Part shown: in pieces, positions 22,993 through 35,062 of the stretch | Layout: the number at the start of each line of letters is the position of its first letter | Numbering within the stretch: the first letter of the stretch is position 1 | Source: Lycium barbarum | Taxonomy: Eukaryota > Streptophyta > Magnoliopsida > Solanales > Solanaceae | Reading direction: 5' to 3' | DNA length: 64,000 bases | Assembly: GCF_019175385.1 (NCBI RefSeq) | Contig: NC_083348.1 | Span: 44,352,950 to 44,416,949, forward strand | Program-made: the position numbers and the translations under genes | The notes under the pieces: model-generated | Seen by the model: the letters and a program-made list of their open reading frames with translations, nothing else | Told to the model about the DNA's origin: nothing | Database searches by the model: none

Positions 22993-23353
22993 ATGTCTTT
23001 GTTTTGAATTCGTAGAGGCCTGTAGTCATAAATGTGGGGCGAGGGTCCTATGTATGTTTGTCTGATTTTGTTTTCTGGTCTTACAGCGGTCAGCTTGTTA
23101 TGATGGCCCTAAATGGCCCTTATGCTTATATTTACACTTATGACCGGCGATGTCTATTCCGCCGCTCCGTTTGGATTCGATATGACATTTTGATTTGTGC
23201 GACCGCTTAAGACATATTTTGATATAACCTATGTTGATATGACTTTTATGAAATTCTGAAATACGTTCGGATTTGGTAAATGAATATGTGATTTGGTCTG
23301 GTTACCCAGGTAGGGTGCCAGTCGCGGCCCACGGGGCTGGGTCGTGACAAAAG

Positions 23354-23365
23354 TGGTATCAGAGC
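23354..23365 (+). other. Primer-binding site of element A
   Basis: TGGTATCAGAGC, complementary to the 3' end of initiator tRNA-Met, 4 nt after the LTR. Confidence 0.95.
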
Positions 23366-23552
23366 AGTTTGTCCTCAGAATGTCTACAGGCCGTGTCTCG
23401 TAGAGTCTTGTTTATCGATGTGTTGTGCACCACATCTATACACAGGGAACTACAGGGCATTTAGGATGTTACTTTCTTTGGAATCTTAGATCGTGCGATA
23501 GAGCTGTGCTATTAGGATGATTCTGATCTGACCCGTTCTTGTGTTTGCAGTG

Positions 23553-24975
23553 ATGCCTCCGAAGAAGGCAACGGCAGCCCAGAAGGGCAAAGCGAGGATG
23601 GGAGAGACTAGTCAGGCACAGCGATCTACCCGGGCTCGTGTTTATGATTTGCCTGAGGTTGTGCCTCATTCTGAGGGGTCTGCTACACCCCCACTAGTAC
23701 AGCGGAGCAGGACCTTCAGCAGCTCCAGACGCCCGAGTACCCGCTCCTGAGACTCCAGCCCCTCAGCCAGGGGCGGAGGACAGGACCCTGAGAGAGGCGG
23801 TACAGTTGCTGACTACACTGGTAGTAGGACAGGCTCGCAGACGCGGGCGGAGGGACGATGATGATGATGACAGGCGGGACAGCCTGAGAGTTTGGGAGTT
23901 TTTATTATGTGGCCCTCCAGAGTTTTTCGGGTCTAAGCCCGACGAGGACCCCCACGACTTTATTCGGGGGATGCGGCGCTCACTGGACTTGGTCAGGGCT
24001 TCAGAGACCGAGTCGGTCGAGCTGGCTTCGCACAGACTTCGTGATGTTGCCACTCACTAGTACGAGACTTGGGAGTTATCTAGGGGTGAGGGTGATCCTC
24101 CAGCTACGTGGGATCAGTTTGTGACAGCATTCACCCGCCAGTTTCTTCCTCCAGAGTTACGGCGGGCGCGGGCTAACCGATTTTTACATCTGCAGCAGAG
24201 GGGTCGGAGTGTTCGCGAGTATAATCTTGAGTTTGATTCTCTGGCCCGATATGCACCGACCGTGGTAGCAGATATGTCCGATCGGATGCACAGATATGTT
24301 ATGGGATTGGATCGGTATTTGATTGACGGTTGTATGGCAGTGTCATTACAGACAGATATGGAGATTGCCCGACTTCAGGCCTATGCGATGGGTATGGAGG
24401 ACCGTCACAGGTCTGATCATTCTGGTAGAGATCGGGACAGGAGGCCGCCCAAGAGGGCTAGGTCCGCAGGTTATTCCGGGGATTCTCGAGGCGGACAGCC
24501 TCAGCAGCAGCAGTCAGGCAGACAGCTACCTCCGTCCGGCCGGAGTACTCAGTCAGGCAGCCGGAGATTTGATAGTGCGGGACCGTCTGGGGCCGGTCAG
24601 AGCTCCAGAGCGGCAGGTTCACAGGTATCCAGAGGCCCCAGCCAGGCCAGACCACCCAGGCCCCGTTGTTCTCATTGCGGGAAGTCTCATCCTGGGGAGT
24701 GCTATCGAGCCACTGGAGCTTGTTTTTCGTGTGGTGGTCAGGGCCATTTTATGAGAGATTGTCCGTTGGCTAGCGGTTCTGGTAGTGTGGCTCAGCCGAC
24801 AGGGTCAGCCGCCGGTTCATCATCTGCTCCATCTATTGCACGCCCTGGAGGGCGAGGTATGCCAGCACCGGCAGGACGCGGTCGAGGCCGCGGTGGCGTT
24901 TCAGGTTCTAGCGGTCCCTCGAACCGCATACATGCTTTGGCCAGCCGCCAGGATCAGGAGGCTTCGCCAAACGTC
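23553..24975 (+). pseudogene. Element A gag (broken)
   Basis: The start ATG (MPPKKATAAQKGKA) comes 2 nt after an acceptor-like TGTTTGCAG. The first frame ends at a TGA (23748-23750); the capsid part resumes in another frame from about 23770 (CGPPEFFGSKPDEDPHDFI, a conserved retrotransposon gag motif), meets a TAG at 24058-24060 and continues as an open frame from 24061. A Gln/Ser/Arg-rich linker (about 24400-24660) leads to a CysHis knuckle [14 protein letters not shown] (24721-24762), the nucleocapsid RNA-binding motif. Gag would form the virus-like particle and package RNA. This copy cannot make a full-length Gag. Confidence 0.9.
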
Positions 24976-26283
24976 GTCACAGGTACATTACTGGTTTTCT
25001 CCAGATCTGTATATGCATTGATTGACCCTGGTTCTACTTTATCATATATTTCCCCGCTCGTTGCTAGTAAAATTGGGATAGTGTCTGAGCCTATAGAGCC
25101 ATTTGAGGTAGCTACGCCAGTTGGGCATTTTGTTATAGCGAGACAGATCTATAGGGATTGTTCTGTGACTATTTATGATCGTTGCACTAGGGCTGATCTG
25201 ATAGAGTTAGACATGCTTGAGTTTGACGTCATTATGGGTATGGACTGGTTGTCTTCTTGTTATGCTAATGTTGACTGCCAGAAAAAGGTAGTCCGTTTTC
25301 AGTTTCCAGGGGAACCAGTTATAGAGTGGTTCGGATCCACAGCATCGCCGAGGGGTAAGTTTATTTCATACCTCAAGGCTAAGAAGATGATCCAGAAGGG
25401 TTATATCTATCATTTGGTTCGTGTGCACGATACTGCAGCGGAGATACCAACCCTTCAGTCTGTTCCGGTCGTCAGTGAGTTTCCAGATGTATTTCCTGAC
25501 GAGCTTCCTGGCCTTCCGCCTGAGTGGGAGATTGATTTTACTATAGAGTTGATGCCGGATACGCAGCCTATATCTATTCCCCCGTACAGGATGGCACCGA
25601 CTGAGTTGAAAGAGTTGAAGGAGCAGCTGAAAGATTTGTTGGATAAGGGCTTTATCAGACCCAGCACATCACCCTGGGGAGCGCCGGTATTGTTTGTTAG
25701 AAAGAAAGATGGGTCACTGCGGATGTGTATCGACTACCGGAAGCTGAATAAGGTGACTATTAAGAATAAATATCCCCTCCCCCAGATTGATGACTTGTTT
25801 GATCAGCTGCAGGGTGCTAAATATTTTTCGAAGATAGATCTGCGCTCAGGTTATCATCAGGTGCGAGTGCGGGAGTCAGATATCCCGAAGACTGCTTTCA
25901 GGACCCGGTACGGGCACTATGAGTTCAGAGTTATGTCTTTCGGGCTGACTAATGCTCCAGCGGTATTTATGGATCCGATGAATCGGGTATTTCGGCCTTT
26001 TCTGGACATGTTTGTTATTGTGTTTATTGATGATATTCTGATTTACTCGCGATCAGCCGAGGAGCATTCAGATCATTTGAGGACGGTACTTGGCATTCTC
26101 CGTCAGCAGAAGTTATATGCTAAATTCTTCAAATGTGAATTCTGGTTGACTTCTGTGGCATTCTTGGGCCATATTGTCGGTGCAGACGGTATTCGGGTCG
26201 ACACGCAGAAGATTGAGGCTGTACAGAATTGGCCCAGGCCTACTACACCGACGGAGGTGCGCAGTTTTCTGGGATTGGCCTGA
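24976..26283 (+). pseudogene. Element A protease and reverse transcriptase (ends in a stop)
   Basis: Continues gag's open frame (24121-26283, 720 codons with the gag part). The aspartic protease motif [12 protein letters not shown] has its catalytic Asp at residue 302 of that frame. The RT fingers motif follows ([19 protein letters not shown]), then [11 protein letters not shown] and the catalytic FIDDILIYS with Asp-Asp at residues 637-638. The frame stops at a TGA (26281-26283) at a normally invariant glycine just before the YYRRFV motif. Apart from that stop this RT looks intact. In an active element it copies the RNA genome into cDNA inside particles. Confidence 0.92.
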
Positions 26284-26960
26284 TATTATCGCAGGTTCGT
26301 GGAGGATTTTTCTTCTATTGCAGCACCACTGACGAGGCTTACTCAGAAAGCAGCAAAATTTCAGTGGACCGATGCCTGCGAGCGCAGCTTTCAGATGCTG
26401 AAAGAGAGATTGGTTACGGCCCCAGTATTGGCTCTTCCAGAGGGATCAGACGGGTATGTTGTCTATTGTGACGCCTCTGGTATTGGGATAGGTTGTGTAT
26501 TGATGCAGCACGGTCGAGTCATAGCCTATGCTTCCCGACAGCTCAGACCGCACGAGAAGAACTATCCCACTCATCATCTTGAGTTGGCCGCAGTAATTCA
26601 TGCTTTGAAGATTTGGCGGCATTATTTGTATGGGGTCCATGTTGATATTTATACGGACCATAAGAGTCTCCAGTATATTTTTAAGCAGAAGGAGCTAAAT
26701 TTGCGGCAGCGGAGATGGCTTGAGTTACTAAAGGATTACGACGGTGATATTCTGTACCATCCGGGGAAAGCCAATGTGGTAGCTGATGCGCTTAGCCGCA
26801 AGTCCGTAGGAAGTCTGGCTGGTGTACCATCTGATAAGAGAGATTTGGTTCGTGATATTCATCAGCTGGCCAGCCTCGGAGTTCGTTTGGCAGATTCTGG
26901 AGATTCTGGGATTTCTGTTCGTGCAGTTGCTGAATCATCTATTATTCAGGAGGTAAGATC
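26284..26960 (+). pseudogene. Element A RNase H
   Basis: Same frame as RT after the stop. It shows [46 protein letters not shown] and the end of the domain with [15 protein letters not shown], so the acidic catalytic residues are all visible. The frame changes near 26950-26966 in the linker to integrase. The role in an intact element is removal of the RNA strand from RNA-DNA hybrids. Confidence 0.9.
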
Positions 26961-26965
26961 CCCTT

Positions 26966-28393
26966 TTGATTCGGTACAGAGATGTGGCTCTTAATAAAGC
27001 AAAGACTCAGTTTGAGATCTCGCCTGAAGGAGTATTATTATATGACGGCAGATTCTGTGTACCGGACGTGACGGGCTTACGGCGGCAGATTATGGGCGAG
27101 GCCCATAATGCACGGTATTCTGTTCATCCTGGTTCCACTAAAATGTATCGGGATCTCAGGTGTTTGTATTGGTGGGACGACATGAAGAAAGATATTGCTG
27201 AGTTTGTTAGTCAGTGCCCGAACTGCCAGCAAGTTAAGATCGAGCATCAGAAGCCCGGTGGATTATTATAGGAGATAGAAATTCTAGCCTGGAAATGGGA
27301 GATGATTAATATGGATTTCGTTGTTGGGTTACCGCGCACTCCACGCAGGTATGATTCTATTTGGGTTATTGTTGACAGGCTGACGAAATCAGCCCATTTC
27401 CTTCCGGTTCGGACTACTTATTCGGCTGAGGACTATGCCAGATTGTATATTAGAGAGATAGTCAGACTTCACGGAGTCCCTATATCTATTATTACTGACC
27501 GGGGTGCCCAGTTTACGGCAAATTTTTGGAGGTCATTTCAGGAGAGATTAGGGACTCAGGTGAGCCTTAGCACAGCTTTTCATCCTCATTCCGACGGGCA
27601 GGCCGAGCGCACTATTCAGACGCTGGAAGATATGTTGCGGGCCTGCGTTATTGATTTCAGAGGTAGCTGGGATGATCATTTGCCGCTTATTGAATTTGCT
27701 TATAATAACAGTTATCACTCCAGTATTCAGATGGCACCGTATGAAGCCCTTTATGGCAGAAAATGCAGATCTCCTATTGGTTGGTTTGACGTGGGCGAGA
27801 CTAAGCTGATTGGGCCAGACGTGATCCAGGAAGCTGTAGATAAGGTAAAGCTTATTCGAGAACGATTATTGGCTGCTCAGAGTCGACAGAAAGCTTATGC
27901 AGATAGACGACGTCGACCGTTAGAGTTCCAGATTGGTTACTGGGTGTTCCTGAAGGTGTCTCCCATGAAGGGTGTCATGAGATTCGGTAGAAAGGGTAAG
28001 TTGAGCCCCCGGTACATTGGGCCGTATCAGATCGTTCGAAAGATAGGCGAGGTCGCCTATGAGCTAGACTTACCATCCGACTTGGAGGCCGTACACCCGG
28101 TGTTTCATGTGTCTATGTTGCGGAAATGTATTGGTGATCCTTCCAGGATATTCCCAGTCGATGACATTCAGGTGACAGAGCGGTTATCTTATGACGAGCA
28201 GCCTGTATCTATTCTGGATCGACAGGTGCGGAGACTACGCACTAAAGAAGTGCCCTCCGTCAAAGTCCTGTGGCGCAACAATAATCGGGAGGAGATGACT
28301 TGGGAGGCGGAGGACGAGATGAAAAGGAAATACCCTCACTTGTTCCCGACGTCCACAGGTAATCTAAACCTTTCAGTTTGTTATGTTGGTTGA
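26966..28393 (+). pseudogene. Element A integrase with chromodomain-like end (one stop)
   Basis: The zinc-binding part has histidines around HNARYSVHPGSTKMYRDL and cysteines in CPNCQQVK. A TAG at 27269-27271 interrupts the linker. The core follows with Asp in NMDFV, Asp in ITDRG and Glu in [12 protein letters not shown], then [18 protein letters not shown] and YIGPYQI (GPY/F module). The last ~60 residues (ILDRQVRRLRTKEVPSVKVLW, then EEMTWEAEDEM) fit a chromodomain, which in chromoviruses directs insertion into heterochromatin. It ends at 28393; the final ~12 residues after YPHLF are unusual and may reflect a lost stop. Confidence 0.92.
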
Positions 28394-28490
28394 TAAAAAT
28401 AATTTTGTATGCCACTAATAATAAAGAACTCCCCCGCCTTGGTCATAAGACTTTATAAGGTTAATTTAACATTCGGGGACGAATGTTCTT

Positions 28491-28503
28491 AAGGGGGGGA
28501 GAA
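28491..28503 (+). other. Polypurine tract of element A
   Basis: AAGGGGGGGAGAA directly precedes the 3' LTR, and ACATTCGGGGACGAATGTTC lies just upstream. Confidence 0.9.
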
Positions 28504-31422
28504 TGTTATGTTCCGTGTTTTCGTATAATTGGAAATCGAGAAATAATTAAGACTTGTATGTTACAAAGAAATATTTTGATTCTAGTTAATATGACTACGT
28601 TGGTTATGAAACCATTGGGGTAAATACATTGGGGAAGGCCGAGGGCAAATTTGGAATTTTAGAAATTAGTTTCGGGAATTATAAAAAAAAACGAGATTTT
28701 AACGAATTGGGCCAAAAACAATTGGAAGAAAAATTGAGCCCAAAAGCTAAGGGTGGCCGGCCAAAGGCTTGGCCCAAGCCCTTTATTAAGTGGTCATGTG
28801 ACTTTCACATGACCCTTAGTTAGGATATATATCCATATCTCTTAGAATTATCAAGAAAATTACACAACCTTATCCTTGAGCTCAATAATACTCTCTCGGC
28901 CGAACCCCCCTTTGAGAGAAAGAAATTTTTTTCTAGCCTTTGTTTGTGATCCAAAAATCTTGTTCTTTCCATATTTGTAGTGTACTCAAGAAGCTCTTCA
29001 ACGTGATATAATTTATTTGGCGGAAGAATCACGTTTGCGACAAGTCGGATTTTCAAGAAAAGGTAAGAATTTTTCCACTTTGATGTTATGGAATTTGTAT
29101 GAATATGATAAGGATTAAGAATAGACGAGAACTTCGTAGTTTTGGTGTGTGTATGAAATTGTGGGTGTGTGCGTGTGTGGTGTTGTGGCCGTGAGCCACA
29201 AGGAGTAGAAGGCAAGGTGAATTTGGTTTGTTTAGTTGATTAGTTGTGTCGTTGTGGCATTTATAACGTAAACGAATGTTTAACGAAATGAATTGGTATT
29301 GAAAGTGGTGGCGGATTATTATGGAAAAGTATATGATTTCGGTATATTTGTGTATATCCTTGCATAATTATGATATTAAGATTTCAAATGTGACTTATGG
29401 TTGTTGTTACTGAATTTGGAATAAAACAATGCGAGTTAGTAAGTTCGTCGTAGTTGTTGACGTTTGGGATGCAATATGGAACGTAGCGAATTGTTTGAAC
29501 TTATGTATATTGCTTGGAATATTATTGGGACGTGTTTGAATAATCTTGAATGAGTAAATGAATACAATAATGTGGACATTAGTTTGGTATTGTGAAGTTT
29601 GAATGAAAGTTGTCAACTTATATAGAAAGGAAGAATATTGAAGTTAGAGTGCTTTAGTTATGGTTTAGGATGTTTGTGATGTTTGGGTTGTTGTGTTGAT
29701 GTATATTGAGCCGAGCTAAGTCTCGGGGGTGTTAGATTTATAGGGGAAATGCTGCCGAAATTTCGGTAGACAAAAATCAAGTTAATGGAAATCTTAAGCC
29801 TAAGAATCTCTAATTGGTAACTTTGACCATTTGCAGATTCTGGACGAAACGGGATTTGATTTTAAGGAGAGCATAAGACGCCTATAAGGTATGTAAAGCT
29901 TCCCACTTCTTCGTTTGGCATGTCTTAGTATGTTAGGTGAATATTGGAACCTCCGGAGCATTTCTGCTCCTCGAAACCCGATCTACAAAACGACTACTAT
30001 TCATTCAATTCAATTGAAGCCTAAAGGCTCTATTTTGGCTAGAATGCAACCAAATGTTCGAAACCTATCGAAATGTGATCGGGTCACTTTGAAATCATTA
30101 TGTATGATCTTTTGGCCTTTAAATGTTCGTAAATTATGTTCGCCACCTCAATTTGACTCGAGGTGGGCCCGCTAACCCCGAGACGCCCTATTTGTCCTAT
30201 TGGGCTCCCTTTTTGGATGAACTTCGATATGAGATCTTCGACCTTGAAACTTCCCTCTATGAAATATGTTTTGACTATTATGATATGTTAAGTTTCGTTC
30301 GAGCCATGCGTACCACTTTGGAAACAATTTGTGAGATAAACTCTCGTATGAACTAATCATTCGACTATTTTGGTTTATGAAACGACTTATGAGATTATTA
30401 AGTTTTGAAAGGCTGTTTTGAAATATAAATTGCATTTGTTTGCTCACGACTCTGGTCGTGCCTTATTTTGACTTCGTTCACCGGTTCCCGGGCCGGTTAT
30501 GATTCGTGCGCCCTATGATAATTCGGCCGTATGTTGTGTTACGGTTCCCGAGGCCTCGCCATAGGGCCGGGTTCCGTTTTGAGTTATGCTGTGATATGGC
30601 TAGTGATGCGATACGCTCACTTATGTTTGTGTTTGGGGATGTACAGAGATTCGAAACCTTCTGGTGTTATGCTGTGTGTGGCGCCAGCGTCGGAGTGGCG
30701 ACCACGTTCTTGAGCGTTTGCATGATTTCGTTTGCATTATGTATAGGTATATGATTTGATACGGACTTTGACATACTGATTGGTACTTCCCTTTGATATC
30801 CGGTTTGCTTTCAGTTTTGGCTCATATTTCTGTACTCCGTGCTTTACATACTCAGTACATATTTCGTACTGACCCCCTTTCTTCGGGGGCTGCGTTTCAT
30901 GCCCGCAGGTACAGACATTGGTGATCCTCCACTGTAGGCTTCACTCTCTGCTATTTCGGAGTACTCCTACTTGACTCGGAGTCCACTTTTGGTATAAACT
31001 TCTTTTGCTATGTATATATTCTGTACATTTGACTATTTGGGTACGGCGGGGCCCTGTCTCGCCATATGTCTTTGTTTTGAATTCGTAGAGGCCTGTAGTC
31101 ATAAATGTGGGGCGAGGGTCCTATGTATGTTTGTCTGATTTTGTTTTCTGGTCTTACAGCGGTCAGCTTGTTATGATGGCCCTAAATGGCCCTTATGCTT
31201 ATATTTGCACTTATGACCGGCGATGTCTATTCCGCCGCTCCGTTTGGATTCGATATGACATTTTGATTTGTGCGACCGCTTAAGACATATTTTGATATAA
31301 CCTATGTTGATATGACTTTTATGAAATTCTGAAATACGTTCGGATTTGGTAAATGAATATGTGATTTGGTCTGGGTACCCAGGTAGGGTGCCAGTCGCGG
31401 CCCACGGGGCTGGGTCGTGACA
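28504..31422 (+). repeat. 3' LTR of element A
   Basis: 2919 bp, nearly identical to 20431-23349. Visible differences include A-run lengths near 28683 and 28716 and single changes near 29159, 29250, 29351, 29481, 30534, 30548, 30580, 30996 and 31375. Hairpin module at 30846-31063. Confidence 0.95.
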
Positions 31423-31427
31423 ATGAT

Positions 31428-32442
31428 GACTTAATGATGTTTTGGAGAAGAGTTATAATATCCCTTAGATTGTTAATGAGGTTCTAAACAAGTGTTAAGA
31501 AGGTTCCATAAGGATTGGAGATCAAACGAGTCGACGAGAACGAGTTCAAAAAAACTGGGCATTATACGGCCCAACATACTGGCCGTATAAAATATACTAG
31601 CCGTATAAAATATACTAGCCGTAAGTTAAGCCATATATTCAGCCCAGATTGACAGCCTTCACTGGAAGAAAACGTACGGCCAAACATACGGTCAGTATAA
31701 TTTATACGGACCGTATGTTAGTCCGTGAAATCAAAGCGGGACAGATTGTAAGATATTAAAAAGGCGACCAAGTTCATTTCATTTCATTTCATCTTCACTC
31801 CCCTTCTCTCAAGAACTCTCTAGAACATTTCTCCACACCTCTCCCACAAGAATTCAAGAGATATTAATGATCAACTCCATCAACCAAGAGAATCAAGTGT
31901 AAGAAACTCATTAAAGTCATCCAAGACAAGAAATCCAAGTGGAAGTGGAACTAGGGTTTAGCTCAAGTGAAGTGTCTCCACCCAAAGTCCATTCCTACAC
32001 CATATAAAGTAAGTTTTATGGTCATTCCATGTTGTTTAAAGTATTTGGGGGTCGAAAGTCTCGGATTGTAGAAGGAGATAGGAAATGGGCCATGAATGTG
32101 AGAATAGTATCATTTTTGAGTAGTAGCTTGGATTGAATCATGATTCTTTATATGTTGTGATTATGATTATGTGATAAATGAAATTAAGAACATGGGATAG
32201 GCATTGTATATGAGTGAATGTAATAGTGTGCTATGACCATGGATATGGATGATTTGAAGTGAATTGAGGAATATGAATAATGTAGGTGAATGAAGACTAT
32301 TGCTATGATGTTGTGAATGTTACTATAGATGTTTTGGAGTTGATATATGATATGGGGGAAGTTGTATAAATAAAGGAGATGCTGCCCTATTTTCTCTAGT
32401 TTTAGTCTAGTACGCTAAGCTATCGATTGTCTAATGTTAGTA
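31428..32442 (+). repeat. Element B 5' LTR, block 2
   Basis: Continues block 1 after element A and matches 51487-52453 of the 3' LTR. It carries an ATACGGCC / ACGGACCGTATG motif cluster (31565-31735), then ATATTAAAAAGG (probable TATA) and a CTTCACTCCCCTTCTCTC leader. The donor equivalent to 52019 has lost its G here (ATATAAAGTAAGT). It ends at element C's target site TAGTA. Confidence 0.9.
31565..31775 (+). promoter_or_regulatory. U3 palindrome cluster and TATA-like box of LTR B
   Basis: Repeated ACGGCC, GGCCGTAT and ACGGACCGTATG words lie upstream of GATATTAAAAAGG. The 3' LTR has the same layout at 51610-51776 with fewer copies. Confidence 0.55.
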
Positions 32443-32745
32443 TGTCACGACCCGGCTAGGGGGCCGCGACGAGCACCCGGTGCTACCCCACTCGAGCACC
32501 CCCTTATCGTACATAACATAACATCTAGGTGAACCACAAGTCAATTCGTGCTTTTATTATCGTTAATCATATTGGTCCCATTAGACGACCATCATCATTT
32601 AACATATCATAGGCATCTAGGCCACACCATAAGTACAAGGCCGACGTGGCTAACAAAAGATATACAAAACATGGGCCGGCATGGCCGAACATCTCTACCC
32701 ACATACACATGACTACGAGCCTCTAAGAGTATGACATATCGTATG

Positions 32746-32950
32746 AGCGGGAGAGGACCCCGCTATGCCCATAATTATATACACAAAAGAATAAGTACCC
32801 AAAAGCTACGGCTCCGAAAGAAATGGATCTCTGCTATGCATCTCTGAATAAGAAGCTATGGATCAAGTCTGTCTCCCTGTGCACCTGCGGGCATGACGCA
32901 GCGTCCACAAACAAAAGGACGTTAGTACGAAGAATGTACTGAGTATGTAA
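32746..32950 (-). other. Conserved LTR hairpin module, C copy
   Basis: Minus strand: TCAGTAC-7 nt-GTACTAA (GTACTGA in the other LTR, 40469-40536), CGTCC/GGACG, CATGCCCGCAG|GTGC, GAGCTCC-like/GGAGC arms, AGCGGG-7 nt-CCCGCT. The A-T pair starting the last stem replaces the G-C pair of element B. Confidence 0.65.
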
Positions 32951-34318
32951 AGCATGATCAACATCAATATAGAAGCATAATAGATATCATATGAAGATAG
33001 CATAGGAGGGGAGACAGTAATATCATCATCACCATGTCGCTTACTTGCATACATCGTCGTTCGTATCCCATAATAATACTCGTACCATACTTGTGCTCAT
33101 ATTCGTATACATGTCCTTATTCGTGTTCTTATACATAGTCTTATCACATTCATATTCATATTATATACATATCCATACACTTATATACATACATAGCGTA
33201 CCCGACCATAAGGTTCGGTGTTTCATACGTACTTGGCAAACCAAGGCTCAATGTTATTTCTACCTGGCCCTACCAAGGCTTCAGGGTTTTCCGTACCATC
33301 TGCAGACGTGCGCACGCGTTTCGTAATCGTATACATACTTCATACATATTCATATACATATATTCTACCCGGCGTTATAAGCTCGGGGTTCATTATAGCC
33401 CTTCATAGGCACATATAAGTATAATAGCCCGTAGGCACCTTTTGCATCATTTTTGATATCATTATCATTACTATTCTCATCGTTATCGTTACATCTACAT
33501 TATGGACTTACTCGTCATACGAGGAACATAGTATAATCATAGTACATATCAAGGGTCGTGACCTTATGAGCTCGGAATGTTAACTATGTGAAGACAACAT
33601 ACTCATATGGAGGAATTAGGAATTTGGCCAAGAACCATGCCTTATGAAAGAAGGGTTAGCCTTACATACCTTTCCGTCGAACTATTCTACACTTGCACGT
33701 TCCCTTCCAATGCTAGCGTTTATACCTTCATTAATATCATAACAGTGGCCATTAGTCATTCACATTATCCACATTATCTAGATTCCTCAATTTGCCTCTA
33801 ATTCACCCACATTCATGATTATAACACCCATCTTTGTCCATTCGTCTAAAGTTTTTAGTTCATGATCTTAATACCATTTATAACACATTCATATCACAAC
33901 ACAACAACATTCATAACTCAATTCAAACTATTTCTCAAAATGTCATTATTAATCATTCGTGACCTAGTTGACCACATTTTCTACAATCCATGTATTTTAA
34001 TTCTCCAATACCTTAAACATCTTGTAAAAATCATGAATCTTACCTTAGAAGTTGTAGGAACAAGCTTTGGTTGAAAATACTCTTCTTTGAGCAAAACCCT
34101 AGTTTTTCTCCATTTGGATTTCTTGACTTGGATGATCCTTGATGATTCCCTTATCCTTGATTCACTTGTCTTAATGTTATTGATGGCTTATAATCCTTGA
34201 AAACTCATATAATAAATGTAGAGAGAAGTTCTAGAGAGAAGTGGTGTAATGTTGTAATGAAATAAAAGAAGTCTTGATCCTCATATTTAATGAATTGGAA
34301 AATCTGTGCTGGGTGAAC

Positions 34319-34690
34319 AGTGGTCGTCCATGGAGGTTTACGGACCGTATTCTACTATACGGCTCGTCCTCCATGGGTGTATCTAGCCATTTCAAGAACC
34401 AGAAGCTGGGCTGCCTTCATGGTGGTTTACGACCATGGTTTACGGGCCGTAAATCACTTTACGGTCCGTCCACCAGGTCGTATTTAACCATTTCCTCGGC
34501 TGGCAGAAAGTTGAAGTTTGGCATGCCAGTTTACGACCTGGCAGTTTACGGACCGTATACCAGTTTACGGTCCGTATTTGCACTTTACGACCACTGGCAG
34601 AAGGCTGAAGCTTTTGCATGGCAGTTTACGACTGCCAGTTTACGGACCGTATTGCACTTTATGGTCCGTATTTTGCAATATACGACCACT
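34319..34690 (-). promoter_or_regulatory. ACGGTCCGTA palindrome cluster in C LTR
   Basis: More than ten copies of TTTACGGNCCGTA or TTTACGACC words occur in 370 bp. The other LTR (41909-42255) has the same cluster minus one ~20-bp unit, so copy number changes quickly. Confidence 0.6.
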
Positions 34691-34856
34691 GGGCAGTTTT
34701 GCCAACTTTCAATTTTTCTCATTTCTCGACTTTTCATTCTAATCATCCACATCCCTTTTCATACATTTCCCATGAAACATTATAAACTCTCACTCCTCGC
34801 ACACATCATTAGTTCATTTACTTGCGTACCAACGGGAAATTTTCCGAGGTGTAACA

Positions 34857-34872
34857 TTCTACCCCCCTTAGG
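34857..34872 (-). other. Polypurine tract of element C
   Basis: The minus strand reads CCTAAGGGGGGTAGAA against the LTR start. The ACATTCGAGGACGAATGTTC phrase follows at 34873-34892. Confidence 0.85.
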
Positions 34873-35062
34873 AACATTCGTCCTCGAATGTTAAAGGCAT
34901 GGGGAATTCTATAAAAATTTCGCTAGAGTTTCCTCTGTAATGTGGCACTACCACCCAGTCACAACAACCCACAATAACAATGCCTCACAGGGCAATAATA
35001 CAACAACACTAGAAATTTGGCCACACACGACCTGAATGTATAAAAGGGAAAACATGCATACC

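Larger units (their letters stand above)
20431..23349 (+). repeat. 5' LTR of element A
   Basis: Starts TGTTATGTTCCGTG, ends GGGTCGTGACA. Inside are a 9-bp palindrome and TATA box (20720-20760), a donor AAAAG|GTAAGAATTT (GT at 20990), an acceptor-like CCATTTGCAG|ATTC (21763), a second donor ATAAG|GTATGTAAAG (GT at 21816) and the hairpin module followed by CCCGCAG|GTAC (22835). Short ORFs within (for example 20747-21142 minus, 21842-22102 plus) recur identically in the 3' LTR and are not taken as genes. Confidence 0.95.
20431..31422 (+). mobile_element. Element A: young full-length Tekay-like Gypsy element
   Basis: 10,992 bp with two LTRs of identical length (2919 bp) and about 20 visible differences, flanked by a perfect 5-bp duplication ATGAT (20426-20430 and 31423-31427). 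The primer site is at 23354, gag-pol remnants at 23553-28393 and the purine tract at 28491-28503. It lies inside the 5' LTR of B: removing A and one ATGAT restores a sequence matching B's 3' LTR near 51487. Domain order RT-RNase H-integrase plus a chromodomain-like end indicates a chromovirus. The coding region has three stops and two frame changes. Confidence 0.95.
32443..34856 (-). repeat. Left (3') LTR of element C
   Basis: 2414 bp, TGTCACGACCCGGCT to TCCGAGGTGTAACA. On the minus strand: an ACGGACCGTAAA cluster (34319-34690), donor CTAAG|GTAAGATTC (GT at 34042-34043), second donor AAAG|GTATGTAAGG (33668-33669), and the hairpin module 32746-32950. The 206-codon ORF at 34274-34894 spans the U3 cluster and is not considered a gene. 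Confidence 0.95.

Noticed and set aside
34274..34894. 206-codon ORF
   Set aside because: It runs through the palindrome cluster of C's LTR and out into the purine tract; the shorter frame in the other LTR (42097-42378) does not keep it.
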